Assembly (NCBI GenBank): GCA_022559845.1
Contig: CM040121.1
Span: forward strand, 564,333,581-564,397,580
DNA length: 64,000 bases
Direction: 5' to 3'
From: Amorphophallus konjac
Taxonomy: Eukaryota; Streptophyta; Magnoliopsida; Alismatales; Araceae
The notes beneath the pieces are model-generated. The model had not been told where the DNA came from, searched no databases, and saw only the letters and a program-made list of their open reading frames with translations. Position numbers and translations under genes: made by a program. This document shows, in pieces, positions 1 to 9,929 of this stretch. Numbering within the stretch: the first letter of the stretch is position 1; each line of letters starts with the position of its first letter.

Positions 1-2438
1 CAGGCCAAGTCCCTCTCTGGGCGCCAGCTCTTGGCAGGAGTCCCCTCTTCCTCTATGGGGAATGGGTAGTTGATGAGCTCCAGACGGTCGCTCCCCACCC
101 GGCACAAGTCCCGTAGCGTCTTCTCGTAGTCATCCTTGGCCACCGGGGGTAGCTCCACCTTCGGCGTCGGCCTCTTATCCCGGGCTTCCCGGCGAGCCGC
201 CAGATATGCCGCCACCTCCTTCTCCTGCCTATTCTTGAGCCGAAGAAGATGATCTGGCTCAATATCAAGTACTGGCACTGGCTGCCGGCTGAGGAACCTC
301 CTTTCGGTGCCATCCCAACAATCGGTTTTGTGCAACCGATAGAAAGCCGTCCGGGCATTCCACCACTTTATATAATCTTGGGTCACTCGGGGAATACGAC
401 CCGGGGCCGGTACTCTGAAGGAGGCGAAGTCCGCTAGGTGGAAGAAGTCCCACCAGCTCCTGGCTTGCTCAGGAACTGAGCTCCCCCTGACGTTCCGCGA
501 AGGTAAGCCGAACTGTGCGTGATAAGCAGGGATATGCTGGTCATACCCGAAATTGCGACCGAACCGGAAGGGGTAGTACGGCTCCAGCAACACGTTCTCC
601 CCTTTCCTGAACACCAGCACGCTCGGGCGAATTGACAGCGCCCAATCCCTCAGCTCGGGCGACAGCAACGGGCGCACCACGTTTTCCTGGCTGATAGGGT
701 GGACATACCGCTCCACCTGGTCATCCTTACACTCTCTCTTATTATTCACAAGGGGGCTTGAATGCGCGGCCAGCGTCCAGAAATGAATGGTACCGGCCGC
801 ATCCCGGGGAACCGTAGTCGACCGCCCCCGAATATCATACATCCGCATGGAAGTGGAAGCCGGCTCTGCAGTCGCGAATTCCAGCATCCTCGGTACCAGC
901 CCCCAATCTTGAAGGACTCGCGGGGCAAACTCCGGAAATAGTGAACAAACCCACGCGTTGAAGAAGTGCAGTGGGCACACATACCGGGCCTGCCGCGGAA
1001 ACTAGTGCGTGCTGATATCCCCCAAGGCCTTGTAAATTAAACAGAGGGTCACCGGGCACAGAGAAAGTTTGATCCCCCACGCCATCTGGCACGTCGGGTA
1101 GATGGCATCCGGCCGGATGACTGACTCGTCGCCGTACGGCATGGCAAATGAGCATAGCCAGTATGTTAGATAGGCGGCGCAGTGGGTCTGGGGATCCAAG
1201 CCCATCGGGTTAGGGCCGCTCCGACGCCCTCTGGACGGGATCTTCACGTCGAGCTTCGGCTTCGCGCGTTTCTTGGGAGCCACGGCAGTACCAACGTAGG
1301 GGAATTCCTCGTACCGCTTCGGCCCGTCAAAAAAATACTCCAGCCACAGGGGCATGCGCACCCTCTTCCTGTCCCCGCGGGCGGGCTGCTTCCCCTTGTG
1401 CGATGCCTGGTATAGTTCCCGGTACGCCTTCATCAGATACCGGTATGAGTACCCAAGAGAATAGTAGCCATCCCCGTTAGTCTCGTCCTTGATCAGGTCG
1501 GGGAGGCATACTTCCTCATAAGGCTCCCCGTCGATGGGCAGGCCGCTCAGCTGGCTGAGACTCCATAAATCCAGAGAAGTCTCGCCCTCCGCCGTGTAGA
1601 AGGTGTTAGTCGCTGCACTGAACACCTCTATCATGCCGCAACAGAGGCCCTTGGAAATGGGATAGCCATATCGGGAGGCGTACACGCTGTGATAAATGCC
1701 GACCCGGACCAGCAAAGGAGCATAGTTGAACAGCACATGCTCCGTGAACTCCACCGCCCTCTCCCGGAAGGTGTGGGCTTCCTGAAGCTTCATCTCCCCG
1801 AACCAGCCCAGTGATAAATCATACTTGAATCTGATGGCCAAACAGTCCAAGATGAAGGGCTCTTCTCTGTAGCCCCACTTCAGGGGAGCCAAGAATAGGC
1901 CGAACCGAGGCGCCTCGTTGTACACCTTCCCGGCAGACAAGTCCCATCTTGCCGGAGTAAACTGAGGCGCCCGCACCAGCTTGTCTTCGGTCGGCAGCAC
2001 CCCCTCGATCCCCAGAACTGGCTTCCACTCCCGGGCTTCTCCCACCAGGTACATCGGGATACTTCGGGGAACGCTGTACAATAAGCTATCCCGGGCCAGT
2101 AATATAGCCTGCTCGGCCTTCTTCACAACCCGGAAATCTCACCCTTCCCGCGAGCGAAAATGCTTCAGAAATCGAACCAGGTGCCTGTCCTTCGGGAAGA
2201 CCTTCCTGTACTCCACGGTGACCCGGTCAAATGTGAAGCCGCTGTCAACTCGGGCAAGCCTCTGGAAAGCCATGGTCTCCCCGTCAGACTCAGAGGACTC
2301 TGCCAAAGCGGCTATTTCTGCATGCTCCCGATCCAAGTCCTCTACGTTTAACCAGGTAACTGCTGGCACCGGACCTCGTGGGATAAGGTCAGCACCAACA
2401 GTAGCAGCAGGGGCAGGAGAACCACTTGGAGTAGCCAT
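1..2438 (-). pseudogene. Antisense additional ORF of a Tat-type retrotransposon; plant mobile domain (PMD)-like protein, partial and interrupted
   Basis: One minus-strand reading frame runs from ATG at 2438 to the window edge, about 812 codons, broken only by an in-frame TGA (2139-2141) and TAG (1002-1004). The frame is the same on both sides of each stop. The segment around 1500-1600 reads like the PMD signature (SLDLWSLSQLSGLPIDGEPY), and near 950 the motif PLHFFNAWV resembles the PMD region that follows. About 150 residues after the second stop it still reads like a folded protein (YYPFRFGRNFGYDQ). PMD proteins occur as host genes and as extra ORFs in Tat elements, often antisense between pol and the 3' LTR. 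The polypurine tract and 3' LTR of a plus-strand element downstream at 5637 fit that layout. Function in the element is unknown. The C-terminus lies outside the window. The PMD assignment rests on motif resemblance only. Confidence 0.7.
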
Positions 2439-2539
2439 GTGTCTGCAAAGATATGCAAATAAGAAGATCAGAATGAATCACAAGCAAAAGGACTGCAAAG
2501 AAGCTTTACTACAAGTCAAATGAACAAAATATAGCCAAT

Positions 2540-2622
2540 TTCTGACGAAATTTCGGCAGAGTTTCCCCTAGGCCACAGGCGTAAGGGAAAACACGGGTGC
2601 GCGTCCACAAGGAGTGACGGCC
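2540..2622 (-). promoter_or_regulatory. Leader motif, copy 1 (upstream of the antisense PMD ORF)
   Basis: A block of about 85 bp, read on the minus strand, lies about 100 bp upstream of the PMD start codon. It matches, at roughly three of four bases by eye, blocks inside the LTRs at 7712-7796 (+), 21951-22034 (-) and 23641-23724 (+). Shared pieces are TTCCGCCACTCC-like, CCCTTACGCC and CTGCCGAA followed by a T-run and GTCAGAAA. Each copy has the orientation of the transcript it would lead. Role unknown. Confidence 0.55.
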
Positions 2623-2699
2623 CCAACAAAGCATGGTGGGCCCCGAGAGGCAACACCAGAAGTCCACCGGTCAAAAGTCTTCTTCCCATGGCTTAAGGC

Positions 2700-3110
2700 T
2701 TCTTCAATAGCACACTGCCCAGTGCCTTCCCCGGCACACCCTGCGGTTGCCCTCACCGGCACACTACCCTGGGTGCCTTCCCCGGCACGCCCACAGGTGC
2801 CTCCCACGGCACACCCACAGACGCCTTCGCCGGCACAGCCAACTCGGGCTTCCCCGGCACAGTCCCCCTGCAACGGCCTTCCCCGGCACACCCGCCAGGG
2901 TTGCCCCCCGGCACGCCTCCGAAGGGCCTTTGCCGGCACGGACATCTGCCCGCTCCCCGGCACACTTGGCGCCTCTCTTCCCCGACACACCCTGAGGAGG
3001 AGCTTCCCCGGCATGCTCCGAGGGTCCCTCGCCGGCACGCCCTAGAAGGCTTCCGCCGGCACGCCTGTAACCCCTTCTCCCCGGCACGCTCAGTCCGTCA
3101 GTGCAACCGG
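2700..3110 (+). repeat. Degenerate array of CCCGGCACRCCC-type short repeats
   Basis: About 16 spaced copies of a CCGGCACRCC core, with variable spacers of 10-25 bp. The same core fills large parts of the three LTRs. Here it follows the plus-strand orientation of element T1. Open frames over it are repeat artefacts. Confidence 0.75.
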
Positions 3111-3780
3111 CGGCATCCCACAGCAAAAAAAGAAAGGGGAAGAAGATGGAAGGAGAAGAGAGGAAGGGAGAAGAGGAGAAGAAGAAGAATAAGGGAGGAG
3201 ATAGAGGGAAAGACGGAGGAGGGAGGGGTGCGACCACCCCCGACCGTCGTCCACGGTGGAGAAAAGAGGAGGGGAAGAGGACGAAACAGGAAGAAAAGAG
3301 AAGGGAAGAAGAAAGAGGAACGGGGGGGGCTCCACGGCCGTCTCCTCACCACGACACCGGCGATGGTGGTGCCCACGACCGCCGTCCACGGTGGAGAAGA
3401 AGAGGAAGGGTGGGGGAGCTCGTTCACCCGGTCACCGGAGAGAAAGAAAGAGAGGGAATAGAGGGGGGGGGGGATTCGAACGGAGTGACCGTTCGAATCA
3501 CCCCCGCGCCCCCTTTTATAGAAAAAAAGAGAAAAAGAAAAGAAAAGAAAGGAGAAAAAAAGGGGGGGAGAAAAGAGAGAGGGGAAAATAAAAAAAAGGA
3601 ATGAAAAGGGGGGGGATAAAATACAAGAAAGATAAAAAAAAGAAGAGAAGAGAAAAAAAATAGAAAGAAATAAAAAAAGGAAGAAAAAAATATAGAAAGA
3701 GATAGAAAGGAGAATAAAAAAAAGGGGTGATGAAAGAAGAAAACAAAAAAAAAGGAAAACAAAAATTATTATAAATAATA
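3111..3780 (+). repeat. Purine-rich low-complexity tract
   Basis: Long AAGAGG/AAAAGAAA runs cover this stretch, broken near 3230-3380 by short GC-rich segments with a repeated CCACGGTGGAGAA motif (3251 and 3388). An AT-dinucleotide stretch follows to 3870. Lysine- or serine/phenylalanine-rich frames here are low-complexity artefacts. It lies in the 3' untranslated part of T1. No gene is seen. Confidence 0.7.
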
Positions 3781-3989
3781 TGTATACATACTTACATGCA
3801 TATATATATATATGTATACATACATATATGCATCTACTTATATATATATATATATTTAGATATGCGCAAATGAGGCACAATAATAAGGTCCTTCCGAGGG
3901 GACGTCCCGTCCCCACGGTCTCGGGCGGACATGCACCCGTGCAAATGGAGGCGACGCTACCCCTGCACACTCTACCTTTGCGACGGTGC

Positions 3990-4440
3990 CATTCCCATGC
4001 CAACAAACGGGCCCGTCCCCGGCACGTGGCCCGGGCCTCAGCCACCCGCGTCACACAATATTGCCATCACGGGCCCTACGCCCGGATCGACAGAACCTCT
4101 ATCCTTACGTTGGCGTTAATCCCTTGCCAACGAATAAGTCCCTTTCTGGCGCAAGGCCTCGTGCCCTAGCCACCCGCTCCACACAATATTGCCATTACGG
4201 ACCCTACGTCCGAGTCGGCACAAATTCTACCCTTGCGCTGGCATTAGTCCCTTGCCACCGAATAAGTCCCTTTCTGGCGCAAGGCCTCGCGCCCTAGCCG
4301 CTCGCTCCGCACAATATGGTCATTACGGACCCTACGTCCGAATCGACACGAATTCTTCCGTTGCGCTGGCATTGTCTTCTTGCCAACGAATGAACCCTGT
4401 CTTCCGGCGCAAGGCTTCGTGCCCTAGCCTACCCACGCAT
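3990..4440 (+). repeat. Tandem repeat, period about 126 bp, 3.5 copies
   Basis: The unit contains TTGCCAACGAATAAGTCCCT, a GCGCAAGGCCTCGTGCCCTA-like stretch, and CACACAATATTGCCATTACG. Copies start near 3990, 4117, 4244 and 4369, the last partial. Copy identity by eye is about 75-90 percent. It belongs to the repeat-rich 3' region of the Tat-type element that ends at 9308. Confidence 0.75.
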
Positions 4441-4489
4441 ATCACTCATTCATCAAAAAAAATAATAAAATAAAATGGGGTTAAAAATA

Positions 4490-4690
4490 GAGATACCCCG
4501 CCGGACTTGTCCCTACACCGGAATAAGGGTAAAAATGGTAATAACCCGGCCGTGGCGAAAACCCGAAGGGGCGCTACGGGCAAAATTGGGTACCCCGCCG
4601 CGTGAAAACCCGAGAGGGCGCGTGGGCAAAAGCAAGAGGGGGCCGGTACCGGCGAAAACCCGAAAGGGCGCTTGTATCGGTAATGTGGTA
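4490..4690 (+). repeat. Short GAAAACCCGAAGGGGCGC repeats in retroelement 3' region
   Basis: Three spaced copies of a GAAAACCCGARRGGGCGC core sit between two tandem arrays. No coding potential is seen. By position it is 3' UTR of the element whose LTR starts at 5637. Confidence 0.55.
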
Positions 4691-4734
4691 CAAAAAAAAA
4701 GAAGAAAGAGAAAGAACAGCCAAGAGGCTAAGAG

Positions 4735-5560
4735 ATCAAACAAACCATGCCAGTTCCCGGCATCTCGTCGGCACTGACGAAGAGGCTAAGAGACCAAGAG
4801 ACTAAAAGACAACAAAGCATGTCAGTTCCCGGCATCTCGTCGGCACTGACGAAGAGACCAAGAGACCAAGAGGCTAAGAGATCAAACAAACCATGTCAGT
4901 TCCCGGCATCTCGTCGGCACTGACGAAGAGACCAAGAGACCAAGAGGCTAAGAGATCAAACAAACCATGTCAGTTCCCGGCATCTCGTCGACACTGACGA
5001 AGAGACCAAGAGGCTAAGAGATCAAACAAACCATGTCAGTTCCCGGCATCTCGTCGGCACTGACGAAGAGACCAAGAGACCAAGAGACTAGGAGACAACA
5101 AAGCATGTTAGTTCCCGGCATCTCGTCGGCACTGACGAAGAGACCAAGAGACCAAGAGACTAAGAGACAACAAAACATGTCAGTTCCCGGCATCCTGTCG
5201 TCACTGACGAAGAGATCAAGAGACAAAGAGACCAACATACTGCTTCAGTTCCCGACACCTCGTCGGCACTGATGAAGAGACAAAGAGACCAACATACTGC
5301 TTCAGTTCCCGACACCTCGTCGGCACTGATGAAGAGACGAAGAGACCAACACACTACTTCAGTTCCCGACACCTCGTCGGCACTGATGAAGAGACAAAGA
5401 GACCAACATACTGCTTCAGTTTCCGACACCTCATCGGCACTGATGAAGAGACAAAGAGACCAACACATTACTTCAGTTCCCGACGCCTCGTTGGCTCTAA
5501 CAAAGAGACCAACAAACAACAAACCAGGTCGGCTCTCGACACCCCGTCGGCATCGACAAA
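4735..5560 (+). repeat. Two adjoining minisatellites (units about 65-75 bp and 57 bp)
   Basis: First array (about 4735-5215): units built on CAGTTCCCGGCATCTCGTCG, then CACTGACGAAGAGACC and variable numbers of GACCAAGA/GGCTAAGA words. Second array (about 5216-5520): a related unit of about 57 bp with CAGTTCCCGACACCTCGTCG and AACATACTGCTT. The two share a CAGTTCCCG core, so one probably came from the other. Frames across them on both strands are repeats, not genes. Confidence 0.85.
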
Positions 5561-5620
5561 GAGAGAAGAGACGAGGACACCCACGGGCACCGCCCGGCTC
5601 ATCCTTCGCCTGCGCTACCC

Positions 5621-5636
5621 ATGGGTGGGGGGCATT
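5621..5636 (+). promoter_or_regulatory. Polypurine tract of element T1
   Basis: A G-rich run (ATGGGTGGGGGGCATT) lies immediately before the LTR start TGTGGACACC. This is where the primer for plus-strand DNA synthesis is expected, and it makes 5637-9308 the 3' LTR of a plus-strand element. Confidence 0.75.
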
Positions 5637-5814
5637 TGTGGACACCGAAAATCGCACATCTAAATGTCATGCTAGGCCCAGCATCGACAACGGCGCCGAG
5701 TGAAGAAACCCCGGAGAAATCAAGCATAAAAGGGCCCCACAGCCCGTGGGCCTCGAAGAAAATCAAATGGGCCACGGCTCATGCTCACAATGGGCTCAAA
5801 ATCGCCCACTTAGC

Positions 5815-6345
5815 CCTTCAGCGGCACGCCCAGTTGAGGCTTCAGCGGCACGCCCTGGAAAGCCCTCCAGCGGCACGCCCCCTTCAACGGCACGCCCCAA
5901 AGGGGGGGGCTTCAACGGCACGCCCCAAAGGGGGGGGCCTCCAGCGGCACGCCCCCAGGTGGCTTCACCGGCACACCCGTTTGGGGTTCAGCGGCACGCC
6001 CAGTTGAGGCTTCAGCGGCACGCCCAGTTGAGGCTTCAACGGCACGCCCTGGAGGGGCCTCCAGCGGCACGCCCCCAGGTGGCTTCACCGGCACGCCCCT
6101 TTGGGTGTTCAGCGGCACAACCCCTTTGGGATTCAGCGGCACGCCCTTTGGGTGTTCAGCGACACGCCCCTCAGGGCTCTTCAGCGGCACACCCCTTTGG
6201 GTGTTCAGCGGCACGCCCTCAGGGCTGTTCAGCGGCACGCCCTCAGGGCTGTTCAGCGGCACGGCTGTTTTGTGCTCCCAGCGGTACGCCCTTTTGGCTC
6301 CCCTGCGGCACGCTGGTTCAGCCCTTCGACGGCACAGCGTGAGGC
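5815..6345 (+). repeat. GGCACGCCC repeat array in LTR U3
   Basis: Some 25 copies of CAGCGGCACGCCC-type words, separated by short variable spacers such as TTTGGGTGTT or TTGAGGCTT. It lies upstream of the TATA box, so in the promoter half of the LTR. Confidence 0.85.
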
Positions 6346-6542
6346 ACTTTCAACGGCCGACGTGAAGCCCATGCCCTACATATCCTCGACGCGCAGTGGA
6401 CGATCCGAGGTGTCGACCGACGACTGGGCCACGTGAGCTACCCCCCCTGACAACCCAGGATGTGGCAGGTCAAAGGCCATCATCACGAGGCCACCTTCCC
6501 GCCTTCAACGGCGGTGCTCGGAAGGCTTCCCGCGGCTGGAGG

Positions 6543-6550
6543 TATAAAAG
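6543..6550 (+). promoter_or_regulatory. TATA box of T1 LTR
   Basis: GGAGGTATAAAAGACAC stands between the U3 array and a purine-rich leader. The same context, inverted, surrounds TATAAAAC of the T2 LTR at 23025-23031, which supports both as the retroelement promoter. Confidence 0.65.
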
Positions 6551-7289
6551 ACACTCCACTTCATAGGGAAAAAAAGGGGAAGGCCAAGGAAGAAAGCCAG
6601 AGAAGAGGAGGACAACAGAGAGAAGAGGAGAGGCAGGTAGACGCACACACGCAGAAGAAAAGAGAAGAAGAGAGAAGAAGAAGAAGAGGCTCCCTCCCTG
6701 CCGGGAGCTTCCTCCGACGACCACCACCACCACCGGAAGGGAGCAAGAGTAAGGGAGAGAGGGTTCGATGTAACGGGGAAAGAGTTAGGGGCGGCCGGCC
6801 TCCCTCCTGCCCTCCGTTCTTCCTCTTCCTTTTATGTCTTCTTTTCTTTTGTGGGGCCTTTTCCCCTTTCTTGGCCATGGCATCATCTTTGGCATTCTTT
6901 TTTGCTATGATATGTATATAGGGCCGTGCCCTCTCGATTCCCATGAATGAAAGTTGTTCCTCTCGGGTTTTCTCTTCGATTTCGTTAGCTTATGCTAGTC
7001 CTCGCGATTTCCAACGGGCTGTCCGTTCTTCCCTCCGTCTCCCCGTTCCTCTGGTGTTCTTGGGGCCTCCGTGTCTATATGACCGTCCTCCCACGATCCT
7101 TAGCCTTATAGGCCCTTCGATTCCTTCCGTGGCCCTCTGCCATGTCCACCGATTTAGGAAGGAGGAAGACCCTCACCCTCTCTCCCAATACGCAGCAGCT
7201 AAGTGGATTCTCCCCCGGCCTTGAATCCCTCTCCCACGCTCCTGGATGGCCTGCAGATCTCCCAGCCCACACACTCAATCCCCTTTGAT

Positions 7290-7640
7290 CCTCCAGCGAT
7301 GCCCCTTTTCAGCCCTCAGCGGCACACTAGTTTTGGCCCTCAGCGGCACACCTCATCTATTCTTGGCCGGCACACCTGTTTGGTCCCTCAGCGGCACGCC
7401 CATGGAGGCTGTCCAGCGGTACACCTCCTTATCTATCCTTGGCCGATACACTCCCCTTTCTGCCCTCAACGGCACACCCCTTTCTGCCCTCAGCGGCACA
7501 CCCATACTGTGTCACCCCTCGCCGGCACACTCCTTGGCCGGTACACTCCCCAGCTGCCCTCAGCGGTACACTCCCCTTTATGGCCTTAAGTGGCATGCCC
7601 TTCAGTCCTTCAGCAGCCCACTCCTTGGCTTTGCCCCCGA
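7290..7640 (+). repeat. GGCACACC repeat array in LTR, R/U5 part
   Basis: About 14 copies of CTCAGCGGCACACC-like words with spacers of 10-20 bp, related to the U3 array but with more GGTACAC variants. Confidence 0.8.
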
Positions 7641-7711
7641 GCCCTTCCCTTTACATTTTCCGAGGCTCCTTAAAGGTGTTGCTCCCCCGGGGGCCCACCT
7701 CCAGTTGTCGG

Positions 7712-7796
7712 GTTCCGCCACTCCATGTGGGCGCGTTCCCTTTATCTCCCTTACGCCCCGGGTCAAGGGGAGATGCTGCCGAATTTTTGTGAGAAA
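7712..7796 (+). promoter_or_regulatory. Leader motif, copy 2 (T1 LTR)
   Basis: It contains GGTTCCGCCACTCC, an imperfect palindrome around CCCTTACGCCCCGGGTCAAG and CTGCCGAATTTTTGT. It matches the block upstream of the antisense PMD ORF (2540-2622) and both other LTRs, in sense orientation with respect to its own LTR. Confidence 0.55.
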
Positions 7797-8044
7797 TAAT
7801 GAAACATTAAAAGAGGCAAAAGGAGGCAACAAACGAGCAAGATAATTAATGAAACCTCCCAACTCATCTAACCACTGCCGGCACCATAACGAGAGCTGGA
7901 CCAATTAACGACCCGACGGACCGAGCTTCCGATTACGGCAAAGGGGCTGAATAGAACAAGGCCAAGAAGAAGTTTATATAGAACTACGTGAAAATTAAAA
8001 ATAAGAAGAAAAGAAAAGCCTTAAAACAAATAGTAAAAGAGAGA

Positions 8045-8395
8045 GCCTTCACCGGCATGCCTGCCCCTATCCTCCACTCAGATGGACCTCCGCCAGTGCA
8101 CTCCTTCCAGCCTCTAACGGCACACTTCTATTTAACCCCTTGAACCCCCAGTGGTACACCCCTATAGCCTTCAGCGGCACGCCCGTTCTGCCCTCAGCGG
8201 CACGCTTCCCTTCAACCCTCAGCGGCACGCCCTCATTGGCCCTCAGCGGTACGCCTTTTTCAGCCCCCAGCGGTACGCCCCCTTGGCCTTCAGCGGTACG
8301 CCCTTTGGCCTTCAGTGGTACGCCCCTTTCAGCCCTCAGCGGCACATCCCAAGCCTCCAGCGGTACGCCCTATCCCCTTCGCCGGCACACTATAT
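8045..8395 (+). repeat. Second U5 array of GGCACGCC/GGTACGCC repeats
   Basis: About 13 copies of CAGCGGTACGCC or CAGCGGCACGCC words with short spacers. An AT-rich stretch follows (8396-8600), then non-repetitive LTR sequence to 9308. Confidence 0.8.
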
Positions 8396-9310
8396 ACATA
8401 TACGTATATATGACCTGATAAGGGCATTAACAATAGTGAATAAATCAATAAAAATTATGATAATTAAAGGACTCCAAATGTATAATATTAATCACAATAA
8501 AAGAGGTGGGCGGGGTAATAAAAAATAATAAATAGCAAACAAATGATAATGATAAGAATAATCATGAATAAAAGAAGACAAATCACCCCGGACAAAGGCA
8601 TGGATGAACAATAAGCATCAAATCAGAAATCCCAGAAGATATAACTAAGAAAACCCCAGATAAAAGACATCAAGGCTCACACTGCAGCCCCTACCTCTCC
8701 CCGTGACCCGGGACAAAAGGAACAACAACGCCGCCCTTTCAGGTCAAGCCCGAGTCTTGGGAATTACCCCGATATGGCCAGGTCTTGATCTAACCTCGGG
8801 CCGACAGCTTAATCGGACCGGATTTGTTTCTCGTCTCGGATACCTTCCGAATCCTCATTGAAATTGCCATATGCTCGGCAGACATTTGAAGGGAACTACC
8901 ACGGTTTTCTCGCCGCGTTCTTGTTACGGGCCCGTGTCCGAATATGAAAAGGTCCCCGAGCGGCCTATGCGGCCGGCAATTTATGGCTTTAATAAAACCC
9001 CCAGTGTGATCTACCTATATCTCTCTCGCATAATTAGTATTACTCTTTTAGGCCGCGGGGCCCCTAATTTCGGCAATTAATCAAGGGTATTCCCTCGTAT
9101 GGGGGATGTAAATGACGTCGTGACCTTCATGGCGCGACGGGATTCGGTCCCGACACGAACCACACAATCATCTGACGAAGTCAGATCGAGCGCACCATGG
9201 GCTCTTCGGAGCCCGAATAAATTGTCACTTTGTGACTGGCACGCCCACGCACTTAATAGACGAACCATGCGACGCCAGCGAATTGAATTTTTTTTTAGTG
9301 CGTCCACACC

Positions 9311-9502
9311 ACCGCCCGGGGAGAACGGAGAGAAGAGTTTGTTTAGTCAATGACCCGGACGGGAGGTCCGAGCCAAAGGGGCACCCACCGCCCGGGGAGG
9401 ACGGAGAGAAGAGTTTGTTTAGTCAATGACCCGGACGGGAGGTCCGAGCCAAAGGGGTACTCACCGCCCGGGGAGGACTGAGAGAAGAGTTTGTTTAGTC
9501 AA
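9311..9502 (+). repeat. 76-bp tandem repeat, 2.5 copies, just outside the T1 LTR
   Basis: The unit starts ACCGCCCGGGGAG and contains GAGAAGAGTTTGTTTAGTC and GACGGGAGGTCCGAGCC. Copies start at 9311, 9387 and 9463. It abuts the LTR end at 9308, so it sits at the junction between T1 and T2. Confidence 0.85.
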
Positions 9503-9862
9503 TTTCTTTTAGTACTTCCGTGGCTACGGGGCGACGGCTAGAAATGAGAGGAGTTCCCCCTTTCTCGGCTTCCACTCTTCCCTTGCTCTTGTATCTTTTC
9601 CCCTTTTTTTTTACTTCTTCTTTTTTTTCTCTCTGCTCTTCTTTTTTTCCCTCTTTCTTTCTCTCTCTTTTTTCCCTTCTCTTCTCTTTTTTTTTTCTCT
9701 CTTTTCCTCTTCTTCTCTTCCTTTTTTGTTCTTTCTCTCTTCTCTTCTTCTCTCTTTTTTTTCTCTTTTCTCCTTTTTTTTCTCTTCTCTTTTTCCTCTC
9801 TTTTTCTTCTTTTTTTTTACCTTCCTCTTCCCCTTTTTCTCGCTTCTTTTTTTTTGAAAACA
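9503..9862 (+). repeat. Polypyrimidine (CTTTT)n low-complexity tract
   Basis: About 250 bp is almost pure C/T. On the T2 coding strand it is a polypurine stretch just after the end of pol. No LTR start is seen next to it, so it is not a clear polypurine primer. Frames here are artefacts. Confidence 0.7.
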
Positions 9863-9929
9863 TGGATAGTGGTCAAGTTGCTTGGACATCAATCACGCAA
9901 ATCCGCCCAAAATAGGGCGGAGGGTTATA

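Larger units (their letters stand above)
5637..9308 (+). mobile_element. 3' LTR of Tat-lineage Ty3/gypsy element T1 (3,672 bp)
   Basis: The LTR starts TGTGGACACC just after the polypurine tract and ends GTGCGTCCACA, with short inverted ends TGTGGAC/GTCCACA. It holds a TATA box near 6543, arrays of GGCACGCC-type repeats, and a conserved terminal 300 bp (about 9000-9308) that recurs inverted at 19732-20000 and directly at 29041-29301. A length near 3.7 kb is normal for Tat elements. The matching 5' LTR and pol of T1 must lie to the left of the window. Frames inside it are repeat-derived. Confidence 0.8.

Noticed and set aside
2700..3110. CRISPR-like pattern (short repeats with spacers)
   Set aside because: The repeat core is only about 10-12 bp, spacers are irregular and related, the context is an LTR retrotransposon, and the genome is a plant.
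3098..4054. Long Phe/Ser/Leu-rich minus-strand frame and Lys/Glu-rich plus-strand frames
   Set aside because: They are the two readings of a purine-rich simple-sequence tract and have no domain.
5033..5703. Frames with DQHTASVPDTSSAL-type repeats
   Set aside because: Minisatellite translations. Both strands are open because the unit lengths are near multiples of three.
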